Source of the DNA: Lysobacter sp. Root76
GTDB lineage: Bacteria > Pseudomonadota > Gammaproteobacteria > Xanthomonadales > Xanthomonadaceae
NCBI RefSeq assembly: GCF_001428685.1
Contig: NZ_LMIK01000005.1
Location: 639,224-703,223 of the forward strand
Length of the DNA: 64,000 nt
Direction: 5' to 3'
The notes under the pieces are model-generated. The model saw nothing but the letters and a program-made list of their open reading frames with translations. It was not told where the DNA came from and ran no database searches. Below are positions 8,729 through 18,718 of the stretch, piece after piece; position 1 is the stretch's first letter, and each line of letters opens with the position of its first letter. The translations under genes were made by a program, and so were the position numbers.

Positions 8729-9456
8729 AGGCACGCGGCTGGCGCATCGCCGCCGCGTCGATCGGTCTGGCGGCATCGGCCGTACTGGTCGTGGCGCTGG
8801 CTTGGCTGTGGTTCCTGCATTGGCAGCCCGACCGCACGCGCTATCCGCTGCGCGGCATCGACGTTTCGCATCACCAGGGCGCGATCGACTGGCGTGCCGT
8901 CGCCGCGGACGATGTCGCTTTCGCCTATCTCAAGGCCAGCGAGGGCGGCGACCATCGCGACCGCCGTTTCGATCGGAACCGGCGCGAGGCGCGCGCGGCC
9001 GGTCTCGCGGTCGGCGCCTATCATTTCTTCACCTGGTGCAAGCCGGGCGCGGAGCAGGCGCTTAATTTCATCGCCGCCGCGCCGCCCGACGCGGACGCGC
9101 TGCCGCCGGCGCTGGACCTGGAGTTCGGCGGCAATTGCGGCCGCAGTCCGGACGGCGTGCAATTGCGTCGTGAGCTCGATACCTACCTTGCGCTGGTCGA
9201 GGCCGCCTACGGCCGACCCGTGCTGCTCTACGTGACTCCGGAATTCTTCGCCGCCCATCGTCTGGACCTGCCGGCGCGCGCGCTGTGGCGACGCAGGATC
9301 GTGCGCGCGCCCGACGCGAGCGCGCGCTGGACGCTATGGCAGTACCACAATCGCGGCAGCGTACCGGGCATCGATGGGCCGGTGGATCTGAACGTGTTCG
9401 CGGGCGATGCCGCGGCGTTCGCGCAGTGGCGTGCGCTGCGGGCGACCTCGCCATGA
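8725..9456 (+). CDS. GH25-family muramidase (lysozyme) with N-terminal signal anchor
   Basis: A 243-residue protein. A hydrophobic anchor at about residues 9-28 is followed by a complete glycoside hydrolase 25 domain. Key residues are Asp46 in GIDVSHHQG, AYLKASEG, GAYHFF, and Asp131/Glu133 in the ALDLEF strand, followed by WTLWQYHNRGSVPGIDG at the end of the barrel. GH25 enzymes cleave the MurNAc-GlcNAc bond in peptidoglycan; the anchor suggests action in the periplasm. The GTG start at 8725 overlaps the preceding lipoprotein stop, and its own TGA overlaps the ATG of the GNAT remnant. Confidence 0.87.
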   Translation: MKARGWRIAAASIGLAASAVLVVALAWLWFLHWQPDRTRYPLRGIDVSHHQGAIDWRAVAADDVAFAYLKASEGGDHRDRRFDRNRREARAAGLAVGAYHFFTWCKPGAEQALNFIAAAPPDADALPPALDLEFGGNCGRSPDGVQLRRELDTYLALVEAAYGRPVLLYVTPEFFAAHRLDLPARALWRRRIVRAPDASARWTLWQYHNRGSVPGIDGPVDLNVFAGDAAAFAQWRALRATSP

Positions 9457-9677
9457 GCACGGACGCAGTAACGGTCGCCTTGCTGGCGGACCATTCGCTG
9501 GCGACCGCCGGCCCGCAGCGTCTGTTCGAAAGCGAATGATCCGACTACTACGGGGCAGGCGGTCCCGGCACCGCGACCGCGCGGAGCCTGATGCGGCGGC
9601 TGGGCTGGGAGTATCTCGAGAGCGCGCACCATCGCGGCGAAGACGTCGCGGTTTTCCGCAAGCGCCTGGACGTTTGA
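9453..9677 (+). pseudogene. GNAT acetyltransferase remnant (nonsense codon plus internal deletion)
   Basis: One frame reads MSTDAVTVALLADHS ... LFESE, meets TGA at 9537, then continues SDYYGAGGPGTATARSLMRR and ends LGWEYLESAHHRGEDVAVFRKRL before a final TGA. In intact GNAT proteins of this kind a Trp typically stands at the stop position (E-W-x-DYY-GPGG), so TGG to TGA is the likely change. The whole acetyl-CoA-binding core that should lie between GGPG and SLMRRLGWE is missing, leaving about 75 codons of an expected ~160. It overlaps the GH25 stop (ATGA), so it was once part of this operon. Confidence 0.62.
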
Positions 9678-9734
9678 TCGGCGTCGCCCATCGCCGCCGC
9701 ATCGCGGCATGCCGTCGCCAACGCGGAGCAAAAA

Positions 9735-9757
9735 AATCCCGGCGCATGGCCGGGATT
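9735..9757 (-). terminator. Rho-independent terminator of the PfkB gene
   Basis: AATCCCGGC (9735-9743) and GCCGGGATT (9749-9757) form a perfect 9-bp stem with a 5-base loop. Read on the minus strand it is followed by a T-run (the A-run at 9730-9736 on plus), 60 bases beyond the PfkB stop. Confidence 0.85.
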
Positions 9758-9816
9758 CTTGTGCGTTGATTCTTCTGCGTTCGGCGCGCGACGCGCGACG
9801 CGCGACGCGCGTCGGC

Positions 9817-10749
9817 TTACAGCGCGTAACCGAACTGCTGACGGAACTGCTCGGCGAATTCGTCGTAGTCGAAGCGCTGGTTCTGGGTGCCCGGGTGTTC
9901 GACCTTGAGCGCGCCCATCAGGTTGCCCATGCGGCCGATGGTCAGCCAGTCGTAGCCCTTCTCGATGCCGAAGATCAGGCCGGCGCGGAAGGCGTCGCCG
10001 CAGCCGGTCGGATCGGTCACGCGGCGCTCGTGCGCCGGCGGGATGTCGTAGGTCTTCTCGGCGGTGTGGATCAGCGAGCCGTGCGGGCCGCGCGTGGTGA
10101 TGTAGGCCTTCACGCGTTCGACGATCTGCTTCTCGCTCCAGCCGGTGCGTTCCTGCAGCAGGTTGGACTCGTAGTCGTTGACGGTGACGTAGTCGGCCTG
10201 CTCGATGAAGTGGCGCAGCTCTTCGCCGTTGAACAGCGGCATCGCCTGGCCCGGATCGAAGATGAAGGGGATGTTGGCTTCGGCGAACTCGGTCGCGTTC
10301 TGCAGCATGCCTTCGCGGCCGTCGGGGCTGACGATGCCGAAGCTGACGCCGGCCACGTCGCGCACGTGGTTCTCGTACGAACGCATCATCGCGCCCGGAT
10401 GGAAGGCGGTGATCTGGTTGTTGTCGTGATCGGTGGTGATGAAGGCCTGCGGCGTGAACAGTTCGTCGATCACCTTGACCTGGTCGAGGCGGATGCTCTG
10501 CTCTTCGAACCATTCGCGGTACGGACCGAAGTCCTGGCCGACGGTGGCCATTGGGATCGGATCGCCGCCGAGCAGCTTGAGGTTGTAGGCGATGTTGCCG
10601 GCGCAGCCGCCGAACTCGCGGCGCATGCGCGGCACCAGGAAGGACACATTCAAGATGTGGACCTTGTCCGGCAGGATGTGGTTCTTGAACTGGTCGGGAA
10701 ACACCATGATGGTGTCGTAAGCCAGAGAACCGCAGATCAGTGCAGACAT
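9817..10749 (-). CDS. PfkB-family carbohydrate/adenosine kinase
   Basis: A 310-residue ribokinase-fold protein. The N-terminal substrate block FGGCAGNIAYNLKLLG resembles the first PfkB signature, and DPTGCGDAFRAGLIFG near residue 255 is the second signature, containing the catalytic Asp and the anion hole. FITTDHDNNQITAFHPGAM in the middle matches bacterial proteins annotated as adenosine kinase in Xanthomonadaceae. It transfers phosphate from ATP to a sugar or nucleoside hydroxyl; adenosine is the best guess. A strong terminator lies 60 bases downstream. It is divergent from mreB. Confidence 0.85.
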   Translation of the reverse strand: MSALICGSLAYDTIMVFPDQFKNHILPDKVHILNVSFLVPRMRREFGGCAGNIAYNLKLLGGDPIPMATVGQDFGPYREWFEEQSIRLDQVKVIDELFTPQAFITTDHDNNQITAFHPGAMMRSYENHVRDVAGVSFGIVSPDGREGMLQNATEFAEANIPFIFDPGQAMPLFNGEELRHFIEQADYVTVNDYESNLLQERTGWSEKQIVERVKAYITTRGPHGSLIHTAEKTYDIPPAHERRVTDPTGCGDAFRAGLIFGIEKGYDWLTIGRMGNLMGALKVEHPGTQNQRFDYDEFAEQFRQQFGYAL

Positions 10750-12133
<1,384 letters not shown>

Positions 12134-12322
12134 CGCAACGCGCGCCCGCGCTGGTCGGAGCGGGAGGGGTCAAGTCGCGACGACCGTCACAGTTTTTGCA
12201 GCATTCGCGCGTCGGCAGCGTGCCTGCCGTCCGCGGTCCGGGAGGGCAGGACGCCGTCCCGATGCAGGCGCCGCGTTCGCGGCCTCTTCCGTCCGCCTCT
12301 TTCGACTCGTAGACACCCGCCC

Positions 12323-13366
12323 GTGCCGTCTTACGCCGGTCCTCCCTCCACCGCCCGCATTGGTGATGTCGCAGGGACTTTGCGCCTGCTCGCCTACCTG
12401 GCGCTGGCGGTGGTGCTCATCGTGCTCGATCACCGCGGCGGCTGGTTGAACCAGGCGCGCCGGCAGGCCGGTGTCGCGGTCGCGCCGCTGTGGGCCGTGG
12501 CCGGTTGGCCGGGACGCGTGGCCGAGCGCATCCACGACGACGCCGGCACGCTGAGCCAGCTCACCGACGACAACCGCCGCCTGCGCAACGAGTTGCTGGT
12601 CAACCAGGCGCGGATGGCGCGGCTGCAGACCCTGGCCGCGGACAACGCGCGCCTGCGCGGCCTGCTGGAAGCCGCCGAGCGCGGCAATCTCGACGTGGTG
12701 CTGGCGCCGATCCTCGACATCGACCTGGACCCGACCCGTCAGCGCCTGATCCTCGACGCCGGCAGCCGCGACCGCGTGCGCACCGGCCAGAGCGTGATCG
12801 ATTCCGGTGGCCTGCTCGGCCAGATCATCGGGGTCAATCCGATGCACGCCAGCGTGCTGCTGATCACCGATCCCTCGCACGCGGTGCCGGTCGCGGTGGC
12901 GCGCAACGGCGTGCGCCTGGTGGTCTACGGCGACGGCCGCAGCGACACCCTGCGCCTGGCCAGCGTGCCGCTGTCCAGCGATGTCCAGGTCGGCGACCAA
13001 CTGGTGACCTCGGGCCTGGGCGGACGTTTCCCGCCCGGCTTCCCGGTCGGCACCATCGCCGCGCTGCGGCCCGACGACAGCCGCGCCTTCCTGGTCGGCG
13101 ACGTCAAGCCGGCGGCGCAGCTGGACCGCGGCCGCGAAGTGCTGGTGCTGCTGTCGATGCCGCCGCCGGTGAACCCGGAGGAATTCGACACCACCGCGCC
13201 GGCGCCGGGCCAGCCCGGCGCGTCGGCCGCCGCTGCGGCTACGGCGACCGGCGCCGCTCCTGCAAACACTGCGCCCGCCAACGCCGCGCCGGCAACGAAT
13301 CCGCCGACATCGCCCGCGCGCGCGACCCCGCCCACCGGTCCTGCCGCCCGCGAGCCGCGCCGATGA
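12323..13366 (+). CDS. mreC: Rod shape-determining protein MreC
   Basis: A 347-residue protein with a GTG start. One membrane helix (~residues 19-39) is followed by a coiled coil (~65-115, LTDDNRRLRNELLVNQARMA) and the beta-rich periplasmic domain with GGLLGQIIGVNPMHASVLLI and GDQLVTSGLGGRFPPGFPVG, both characteristic of MreC. It scaffolds the elongasome and binds PBP2. The last ~70 residues are an Ala/Pro/Thr-rich tail without homology, an addition to the usual core. It lies 189 bases after mreB and its TGA overlaps the mreD ATG by four bases. Confidence 0.94.
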   Translation: MPSYAGPPSTARIGDVAGTLRLLAYLALAVVLIVLDHRGGWLNQARRQAGVAVAPLWAVAGWPGRVAERIHDDAGTLSQLTDDNRRLRNELLVNQARMARLQTLAADNARLRGLLEAAERGNLDVVLAPILDIDLDPTRQRLILDAGSRDRVRTGQSVIDSGGLLGQIIGVNPMHASVLLITDPSHAVPVAVARNGVRLVVYGDGRSDTLRLASVPLSSDVQVGDQLVTSGLGGRFPPGFPVGTIAALRPDDSRAFLVGDVKPAAQLDRGREVLVLLSMPPPVNPEEFDTTAPAPGQPGASAAAAATATGAAPANTAPANAAPATNPPTSPARATPPTGPAAREPRR

Positions 13367-13848
13367 CCCGTACTCGCCAACACTGGGTATTGCCGGTAAG
13401 CCTGATCGCCGCGCTGCTGCTGGGGCTGCTGCCGCTGCCGCTGGCCTTGCAGCCGCTGCGTCCGTACTGGCTGGCGCTGGTGCTGGCGTACTGGGTGATC
13501 GAAGACCCCGATCGCGCCGGCCTGGGCTTCGCGTTCGCGCTCGGCCTGCTGGGCGACGTGGTCTACGGCGGCCTGTTCGGCGAGCAGGCGCTGCGCCTGG
13601 TGGTGATGACCTTCATCCTGCAGCGCTTCCGCGCGCGTCTGCGCTTCTTCCCGCTGTGGCAGCAGGCGCTGTGGGTCGGCGGCCTGATGCTCAACGACCG
13701 CATCGTCACCGCCGCGATCCACGTCGCCCTGGGCGAGCCGACCCTGCCGGCGACGTTCTGGCTGGCGCCGCTGTCGGGCCTGCTGCTGTGGCCGCTGATC
13801 TTCCTGTTGCTCGACGCCTTGCGCCTGGGCAGCTGGCGGAGGCGCTGA
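13363..13848 (+). CDS. mreD: Rod shape-determining protein MreD
   Basis: A 161-residue integral membrane protein with five or six helices, the expected MreD length. RPYWLALVLAYWVIEDPDR and GFAFALGLLGDVVYGGLFGEQAL are typical of the family. It partners MreC in the elongation complex of the inner membrane. Its ATG overlaps the mreC stop (ATGA), and mrdA begins 3 bases after its own stop, so the genes are tightly coupled. Confidence 0.92.
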   Translation: MTRTRQHWVLPVSLIAALLLGLLPLPLALQPLRPYWLALVLAYWVIEDPDRAGLGFAFALGLLGDVVYGGLFGEQALRLVVMTFILQRFRARLRFFPLWQQALWVGGLMLNDRIVTAAIHVALGEPTLPATFWLAPLSGLLLWPLIFLLLDALRLGSWRRR

Positions 13849-13851
13849 GCC

Positions 13852-16101
13852 ATGGGCCCGCGTCGCCGCTGGTTCGGTCCGCACCCGCTGAGGAAGCGGG
13901 TGCTGAAGAACGCCGCCGCCGAGGCGGACCAGTTCCGCCGCCGCGCCGCGGTCGCGTTCGCGTTCGTGCTGCTGGGCGTGCTCGGGCTGGGCTTCTGGTA
14001 CTACCGCCTGCAGGTGCTGCAGCACGCCGACTACGTCACCCGTTCCGACGCCAACCGCATCAAGCTGCGGCCGGTGGTGCCCGGGCGTGGGCTGATCTAC
14101 GACCGCAAGGGCCGGATCCTGGCCGACAACGTGCCGGCGTTCCGGATCGACGTCACCCCCAGCGAAGCCGGCAAGACCGAGACCTGGATGCCGTCGCTGG
14201 CCAAGCTGATCGCGCTGTCGCCCGAGGACATCCAGCGCTTCGAGAACGAGCGCAAGGCCACCCGCGGCTTCAAGCCGATCACCCTGAAGCTGCGCGTGAG
14301 CGACGAGGAGGCGGCGCGGTTCTCGGTCGACCGTTGGCGCTACCCGGGCGTGGAATTGGTGTCCTACCTCAACCGGCGCTATCCCTACGGCGAGCTGTTT
14401 TCGCACGTGATCGGCTATGTCGGCCGCATCGACACCAAGGACCTGGAGACGATGGCCGAGGGCAACGCGGCCCTGACCCACGTCGGCAAGACCGGCCTGG
14501 AGCGCTATTACGAGGAAGCGCTGCGCGGCAAGGTCGGCTACGAGAAGATCGAGACCAACGTCGACGGCCGCCCGATGGGCCAGGTCGGGCACGTGCCGGC
14601 GCAGCCGGGCGCGGACCTGCGCCTGAGCATCGACCTGGACCTGCAGCGGGCGATGGAAGCCGCGTTCGGCGAATTCGACGGTTCGGCGGTGGCGGTCGAT
14701 CCGCGCACCGGTGAGGTGCTGGCGATGGTCAGCCTGCCGGGCTACGACACCAATCTGTTCGTCAACGGCATCTCCAGCGCCGACTACCGTTCGCTGATGG
14801 ACAACCCGTCGCGGCCGATGTTCAACCGCAACGTGCTCGGCGGCGGCCCGCCGGGTTCGACGGTGAAGCCGCTGATCGGCCTGGCCGGCCTGGACAGCGG
14901 CCTGCGCCGCGCCGAGGACAAGGTGTTCTCGACCGGCGAGTTCCACATCCCCGGGCAGAAGCGCGGCTACCGCGACGCCCACGGCGGCGCCGGCTGGACC
15001 GACCTGCGCAAGTCGATCTCGCAGTCGGTGAACTACTACTACTACAAGCTCGCCTACGAGATGGGCATCGCCCGTTTCGAGCAGTACATGCGCCGCTACG
15101 GCTTCGGCGGGCCGACCGGCATCGACCTGGCCGGCGAGAACAGCGGCGTGGTGCCTTCGGCGACGTGGAAGGCCAAGCGCAGCAAGGAAGGCTGGTACCC
15201 GGGCGAGACCGTGATCGCCGGCATCGGCCAGGGCTACTGGGTCGCGACCGCGCTGCAACTGGTGCGCGGCACCGCGGCGATCGCCAACGGCGGCGACCTG
15301 CGCCGCCTGCATCTGGTGCGTGAACGTCGCGACGGCTACGAGACGCCGTGGACGCCGGTCGAACAGCCGGCGCCGACCCGCATCACCGACAACCCCTCGC
15401 ACCTGCGCGCGGTCCAGGAAGGCATGGTCGGGACCATGCTGCCCGGCGGCACCGGCGCCAGCCTGGTGCGCGGCGCGCCGTACCAGAGTGCGGGCAAGAC
15501 CGGCACCGCGCAGAAGATCAGCCGGCGCGGCAACGTCAGCGTGAATCCGCATTCGCTGCCATATCACCTGCGCCACCAGGCGCTGTTCGTGGGTTACGCG
15601 CCGGCCGATAACCCGACCATCGCGGTCGCGGTGGTGGTCGAGCACGGCGGCTACGGCGCCAGTTCGGCCGGCCCGATCGCGCGCAAGATCTTCGATGCCT
15701 GGCTGCTGGGCAAGATGCCGGAGCCCGATCCGGCCGACGCCAACGCGATCGCGCCGCTGACGACTCCGGTCGCGGCGACGACGGCGCCGGTCGCGCTGTC
15801 GGTGAACCAGGACGGTGTGGTGGTCAACACCCCGGCGCCGGTGTCGCCGGCGTTCGCGGTCGGTGCGCTGAGCGCGGAAGCGCTGGCGCGCGAGGCCGCC
15901 AAGGGCCACGCCAACGCGCCGACCTTGAATGCGCGCCGCGATGCCTCGGCGACGCAGGCGCATGCGACTCCTGCGGCCGCGGCGACCGCGCCGGGGCCAG
16001 GCGCCGCGGCTGACGCGCGCCGCGCGCCGCCCCTGCCTGCGCCCGCGAGCGCCGCGCCGCGCCCGCGGAACCCCGCACCGCCGCCGGAGCCGCGCCGGTG
16101 A
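13852..16101 (+). CDS. mrdA: Penicillin-binding protein 2 (peptidoglycan D,D-transpeptidase MrdA)
   Basis: A 749-residue class B PBP that crosslinks new peptidoglycan during elongation. A single membrane anchor lies at ~32-52. The PBP dimerisation domain begins RPVVPGRGLIYDRKGRILA. The transpeptidase triad is complete: Ser336-x-x-Lys339 in PPGSTVKPL, SVN in ISQSVNYYYYKLAYEMG, and Lys549-Thr-Gly in AGKTGTAQKISRRGN. E. coli PBP2 has 633 residues; here about 115 extra C-terminal residues form an Ala/Pro-rich tail of unknown use, echoing the tail on MreC. The stop overlaps the rodA GTG by four bases. Confidence 0.96.
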   Translation: MGPRRRWFGPHPLRKRVLKNAAAEADQFRRRAAVAFAFVLLGVLGLGFWYYRLQVLQHADYVTRSDANRIKLRPVVPGRGLIYDRKGRILADNVPAFRIDVTPSEAGKTETWMPSLAKLIALSPEDIQRFENERKATRGFKPITLKLRVSDEEAARFSVDRWRYPGVELVSYLNRRYPYGELFSHVIGYVGRIDTKDLETMAEGNAALTHVGKTGLERYYEEALRGKVGYEKIETNVDGRPMGQVGHVPAQPGADLRLSIDLDLQRAMEAAFGEFDGSAVAVDPRTGEVLAMVSLPGYDTNLFVNGISSADYRSLMDNPSRPMFNRNVLGGGPPGSTVKPLIGLAGLDSGLRRAEDKVFSTGEFHIPGQKRGYRDAHGGAGWTDLRKSISQSVNYYYYKLAYEMGIARFEQYMRRYGFGGPTGIDLAGENSGVVPSATWKAKRSKEGWYPGETVIAGIGQGYWVATALQLVRGTAAIANGGDLRRLHLVRERRDGYETPWTPVEQPAPTRITDNPSHLRAVQEGMVGTMLPGGTGASLVRGAPYQSAGKTGTAQKISRRGNVSVNPHSLPYHLRHQALFVGYAPADNPTIAVAVVVEHGGYGASSAGPIARKIFDAWLLGKMPEPDPADANAIAPLTTPVAATTAPVALSVNQDGVVVNTPAPVSPAFAVGALSAEALAREAAKGHANAPTLNARRDASATQAHATPAAAATAPGPGAAADARRAPPLPAPASAAPRPRNPAPPPEPRR

Positions 16102-17213
16102 GGCAGATCCTGCGTTGGTTGTTCGACCTGATCGCGCGCGCGCTGCGCACCGTCGATCTGCCCATGCTGGGCGCGCTGCTGGCGCTGATGGCGATCGGCC
16201 TGGCGGTGCTGTACAGCGCCGGCGACCACTCCATGCGCATGGTGCTGGCGCAGGGCTCGCGCTTCGCGGTCGGCCTGGCGGCGATGTGGGCGCTGTCGCG
16301 CATGCCGACCTCGCAGCTGCGCAACTGGACCCCATTGGTCTACGGCGTCTCGCTGCTGCCGCTGCTGCTGGTGCTGGCGATCGGCACCGGCAAGCACGGC
16401 CGCCACTGGATCGACCTCAAGGTCTTCTATTTCCAGCCCGCCGAGCTGCTCAAGCTGAGCCTGCCGATGATGGTGGCCTGGTACCTCAACCGCCAGGCGC
16501 TGCCGCCGCGTTTGTTCTCGGTGCTGGTCGCCGGCGTGGTGATCGCGGTGCCGACCCTGCTGATCCTGCTCCAGCCCGACTTCGGCACGGCGATGCTGGT
16601 CGGCATCAGCGGCGCATTCGCCTTGTACCTGGCCGGACTGCCGTGGTGGTGGTTCGGCGCGGCCTTCGGCGGGGTCGCGGCGGTCGCGCCGGTGGCCTGG
16701 TTCTGGCTGCTGCGGCCGTACCAGAAGGACCGCATCCTGACCTTCCTCAACCCCGAGTCCGATCCGCTGGGCACGGGCTGGAACATCATCCAGTCCAAGA
16801 TCGCGATCGGCGCCGGCGGCATGACCGGCAAGGGCTGGCTGCAGGGCTCGCAGTCGCACCTGAACTACCTGCCCGAACACACCACCGATTTCATCTTCGC
16901 CGTGCTCAGCGAGGAATTCGGCTGGCTGGGCGTGGCCGTGGTGCTGAGCCTGTACCTGTTCGTGGTCGGGCGCTGCCTGTGGATCGCGGCCGAGGCCCGC
17001 GACGGCTATTCGCGCCTGATCGCCGGCGCGCTGGGCCTGGCGTTCTTCGTCTACGTGATCGTCAACGGCGGCATGATCGCCGGCCTGCTGCCGGTGGTCG
17101 GCGTGCCGATGCCGCTGCTGAGCTACGGCGGCACCTCGGCGGTCTCGCTGCTGGCCGGCCTGGGCGTGGTGATGGCGGTGCGCGCGCATCGGCCGGTGCA
17201 CGGGGGGCGGTAA
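16098..17213 (+). CDS. rodA: Peptidoglycan glycosyltransferase RodA (SEDS family)
   Basis: A 371-residue polytopic protein with about ten membrane helices, matching E. coli RodA in length. It polymerises lipid II into glycan strands together with PBP2. SEDS markers are visible: GRHWIDLKVFYFQPAELLKL, LQPDFGTAMLVGISG, LPEHTTDFIFAVLSEEFGW and the terminal VVGVPMPLLSYGGTS. Asp in the WxxxHTTDF-like loop is the proposed catalytic region. The GTG start overlaps the mrdA stop (GTGA), ensuring coupled synthesis of the polymerase/transpeptidase pair. Confidence 0.95.
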   Translation: MRQILRWLFDLIARALRTVDLPMLGALLALMAIGLAVLYSAGDHSMRMVLAQGSRFAVGLAAMWALSRMPTSQLRNWTPLVYGVSLLPLLLVLAIGTGKHGRHWIDLKVFYFQPAELLKLSLPMMVAWYLNRQALPPRLFSVLVAGVVIAVPTLLILLQPDFGTAMLVGISGAFALYLAGLPWWWFGAAFGGVAAVAPVAWFWLLRPYQKDRILTFLNPESDPLGTGWNIIQSKIAIGAGGMTGKGWLQGSQSHLNYLPEHTTDFIFAVLSEEFGWLGVAVVLSLYLFVVGRCLWIAAEARDGYSRLIAGALGLAFFVYVIVNGGMIAGLLPVVGVPMPLLSYGGTSAVSLLAGLGVVMAVRAHRPVHGGR

Positions 17214-17264
17214 GGGGAAAGCGGCCCTCATCGGGTAAAGCGGCCCTCATCCGCCCTTCGGGCA

Positions 17265-17288
17265 CCTTCTCCCGCAAGCGGGAGAAGG
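17265..17288. repeat. REP hairpin (type A)
   Basis: CCTTCTCCCGC and GCGGGAGAAGG arms with a two-base centre, 52 bases after the rodA stop. It belongs to the same dispersed family as the pair at 2682-2755. Confidence 0.75.
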
Positions 17289-17290
17289 GG

Positions 17291-17396
17291 GAAGCATCGG
17301 CGCTTGCAGATGGAAGCATCGGCGCTTGCAGGCGGAAGCACCGGTGCTCTCAACGGAAGCAGCGGCGCTCTCCGACGGAAGCAGCGGTGCTCTCAA
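17291..17396. repeat. Five imperfect ~21-bp tandem repeats
   Basis: Units of 21-22 bases begin GAAGCATCGGCGCTTGCAG, drifting to GAAGCAGCGGTGCTCTCAA in the last copy. Each unit contains a small dyad (AAGCnnCGGnGCTT). The array is bracketed by REP hairpins at 17265 and 17400. Together these occupy most of the 341-base gap between rodA and mltB; the remaining ~130 bases before mltB show nothing beyond a probable promoter region. Confidence 0.8.
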
Positions 17397-17399
17397 TAG

Positions 17400-17425
17400 C
17401 CCCTCTCCCGCTCGCGGGAGAGGGG
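17400..17425. repeat. REP hairpin (type A)
   Basis: CCCCTCTCCCGC and GCGGGAGAGGGG form a 12-bp stem, followed by TTGGGGTGAGGGCCG, the usual trailing sequence of this repeat family. It ends the repeat cluster upstream of mltB. Confidence 0.8.
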
Positions 17426-17554
17426 TTGGGGTGAGGGCCGCTCCAAAACTCCCCCGTCTTCCCGCGCCGATTAAGCAACAAAACCTGACTATCGGCCGCG
17501 ATCTTCACGAATTCACGGTTTTGGCCCCTGTTTTCGCGTGCTACCCTCGCGGCG

Positions 17555-18718
17555 ATGATTCGACGCCCCGACACCGTACGCCGCGCCGCGATTGGCGCGC
17601 TCACTCTCGCTCTGGCGGCTTGCGCCACCCAGGCGCCGCCCCCGACTGCCGCCCAGCTCCAGCCGCCGCCGCCGATCGCTGCAGCGTCGACCGTCAAGCC
17701 CGATCCGCTGGCGCATCTGCCGCCGCCGGTGGTGCCGATGCCGATCGAGCAGGCCCGCGCCGCGTTCGTGCGCGATACCGCCGCCAAGTATTCGATCGAC
17801 CCGGCCTACATCGAATCGGTGCTGGCCAAGGCGCAGATCCGCGACAGCATCGTCGCGGCGATGTCGCGTCCGGCCGAGGCCAAGCCCTGGCGCGACTACC
17901 GCCCGATCTTCGTCACCCAAAAGCGCATCGACGGCGGCCGCGCCTTCCTGGCCGAACACCGCGAGCAACTCGTGCGGGTCGAAGCGCAGACCGGCGTGCC
18001 GGCGGAAATCATCGTCTCCATCATCGGCGTCGAAACCAGCTTCGGCGGCAATACCGGCAGCTACCCGGTGATCGACGCGCTGTACACCCTGGCGTTCGCG
18101 TACCCGCGCAGCGGCGACCCGGCCAAGGCCGAGCGCGAGAACCGCCGCGAGGCCTTCTTCCGCGACGAGCTCGGCCAGCTGTTCGCGATGGGCAAGGAAA
18201 CCGGGCTCGACGTGGCCAGCCTGACCGGCAGCTACGCCGGCGCGATGGGCTGGGGCCAGTTCATGCCCTCCAGCTACCGCCAGTACGCGGTCGACGGCGA
18301 CGGCGACGGCAAGAAAGACCTGTTCACCGATCTCGACGACGTGTTCGCCTCGGTCGCCAACTACTTCGTCAAGAAGGGCGGCTGGGTGCGCGGCGGTCCG
18401 ATCGTGGTGCGCGCCAACCGCGACGCCACCGCGTTGGACTTCAAGCCCGACAACATGGATCCCATCATTCCGCTCAGCGACCTGGCCGCGCGCGGCTATC
18501 GCCCGCTGGGCACGGTCGCGCCGACCGAAACGGCGACCTTGCTGAACCTGGAAGGCGTCGCCGGGCCGGAGTATTGGCTCGGCTTCCGCAACTTCTACGC
18601 GATCACCCGCTACAACATCTCCGCCCACTACGCGATGGCGGTGTATCAGTTGTCCGAGGCGATCGCCGGACGGGAGAACCCCTTGGCCACGAACAGCACC
18701 GGACAGCCTCCGGCATGA
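17555..18718 (+). CDS. mltB: Membrane-bound lytic murein transglycosylase B
   Basis: A 387-residue lipoprotein: signal peptide with lipobox LAAC (Cys23), a Pro/Ala-rich linker, then the MltB catalytic domain. The catalytic glutamate is Glu160 in IIGVETSFGGNTG. Substrate-groove motifs GAMGWGQFMPSSY and the C-terminal GPEYWLGFRNFYAITRYN are characteristic. It cleaves the MurNAc-GlcNAc bond without water, producing 1,6-anhydro ends at the outer membrane face. The TGA overlaps the rlpA ATG by four bases. Confidence 0.95.
   Translation: MIRRPDTVRRAAIGALTLALAACATQAPPPTAAQLQPPPPIAAASTVKPDPLAHLPPPVVPMPIEQARAAFVRDTAAKYSIDPAYIESVLAKAQIRDSIVAAMSRPAEAKPWRDYRPIFVTQKRIDGGRAFLAEHREQLVRVEAQTGVPAEIIVSIIGVETSFGGNTGSYPVIDALYTLAFAYPRSGDPAKAERENRREAFFRDELGQLFAMGKETGLDVASLTGSYAGAMGWGQFMPSSYRQYAVDGDGDGKKDLFTDLDDVFASVANYFVKKGGWVRGGPIVVRANRDATALDFKPDNMDPIIPLSDLAARGYRPLGTVAPTETATLLNLEGVAGPEYWLGFRNFYAITRYNISAHYAMAVYQLSEAIAGRENPLATNSTGQPPA

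Noticed and set aside
9786-9813. Four 7-bp CGCGCGA units after the PfkB gene
   Set aside because: Too short and simple to carry meaning beyond low-complexity GC-rich sequence.
12925-16335. Very long minus-strand open frame opposite mreC, mreD and mrdA
   Set aside because: It has the composition of an antisense shadow in GC-rich DNA and lies over genes with clear homology. Similar long shadows, for example opposite prc at 25114-28479, were dismissed for the same reason.
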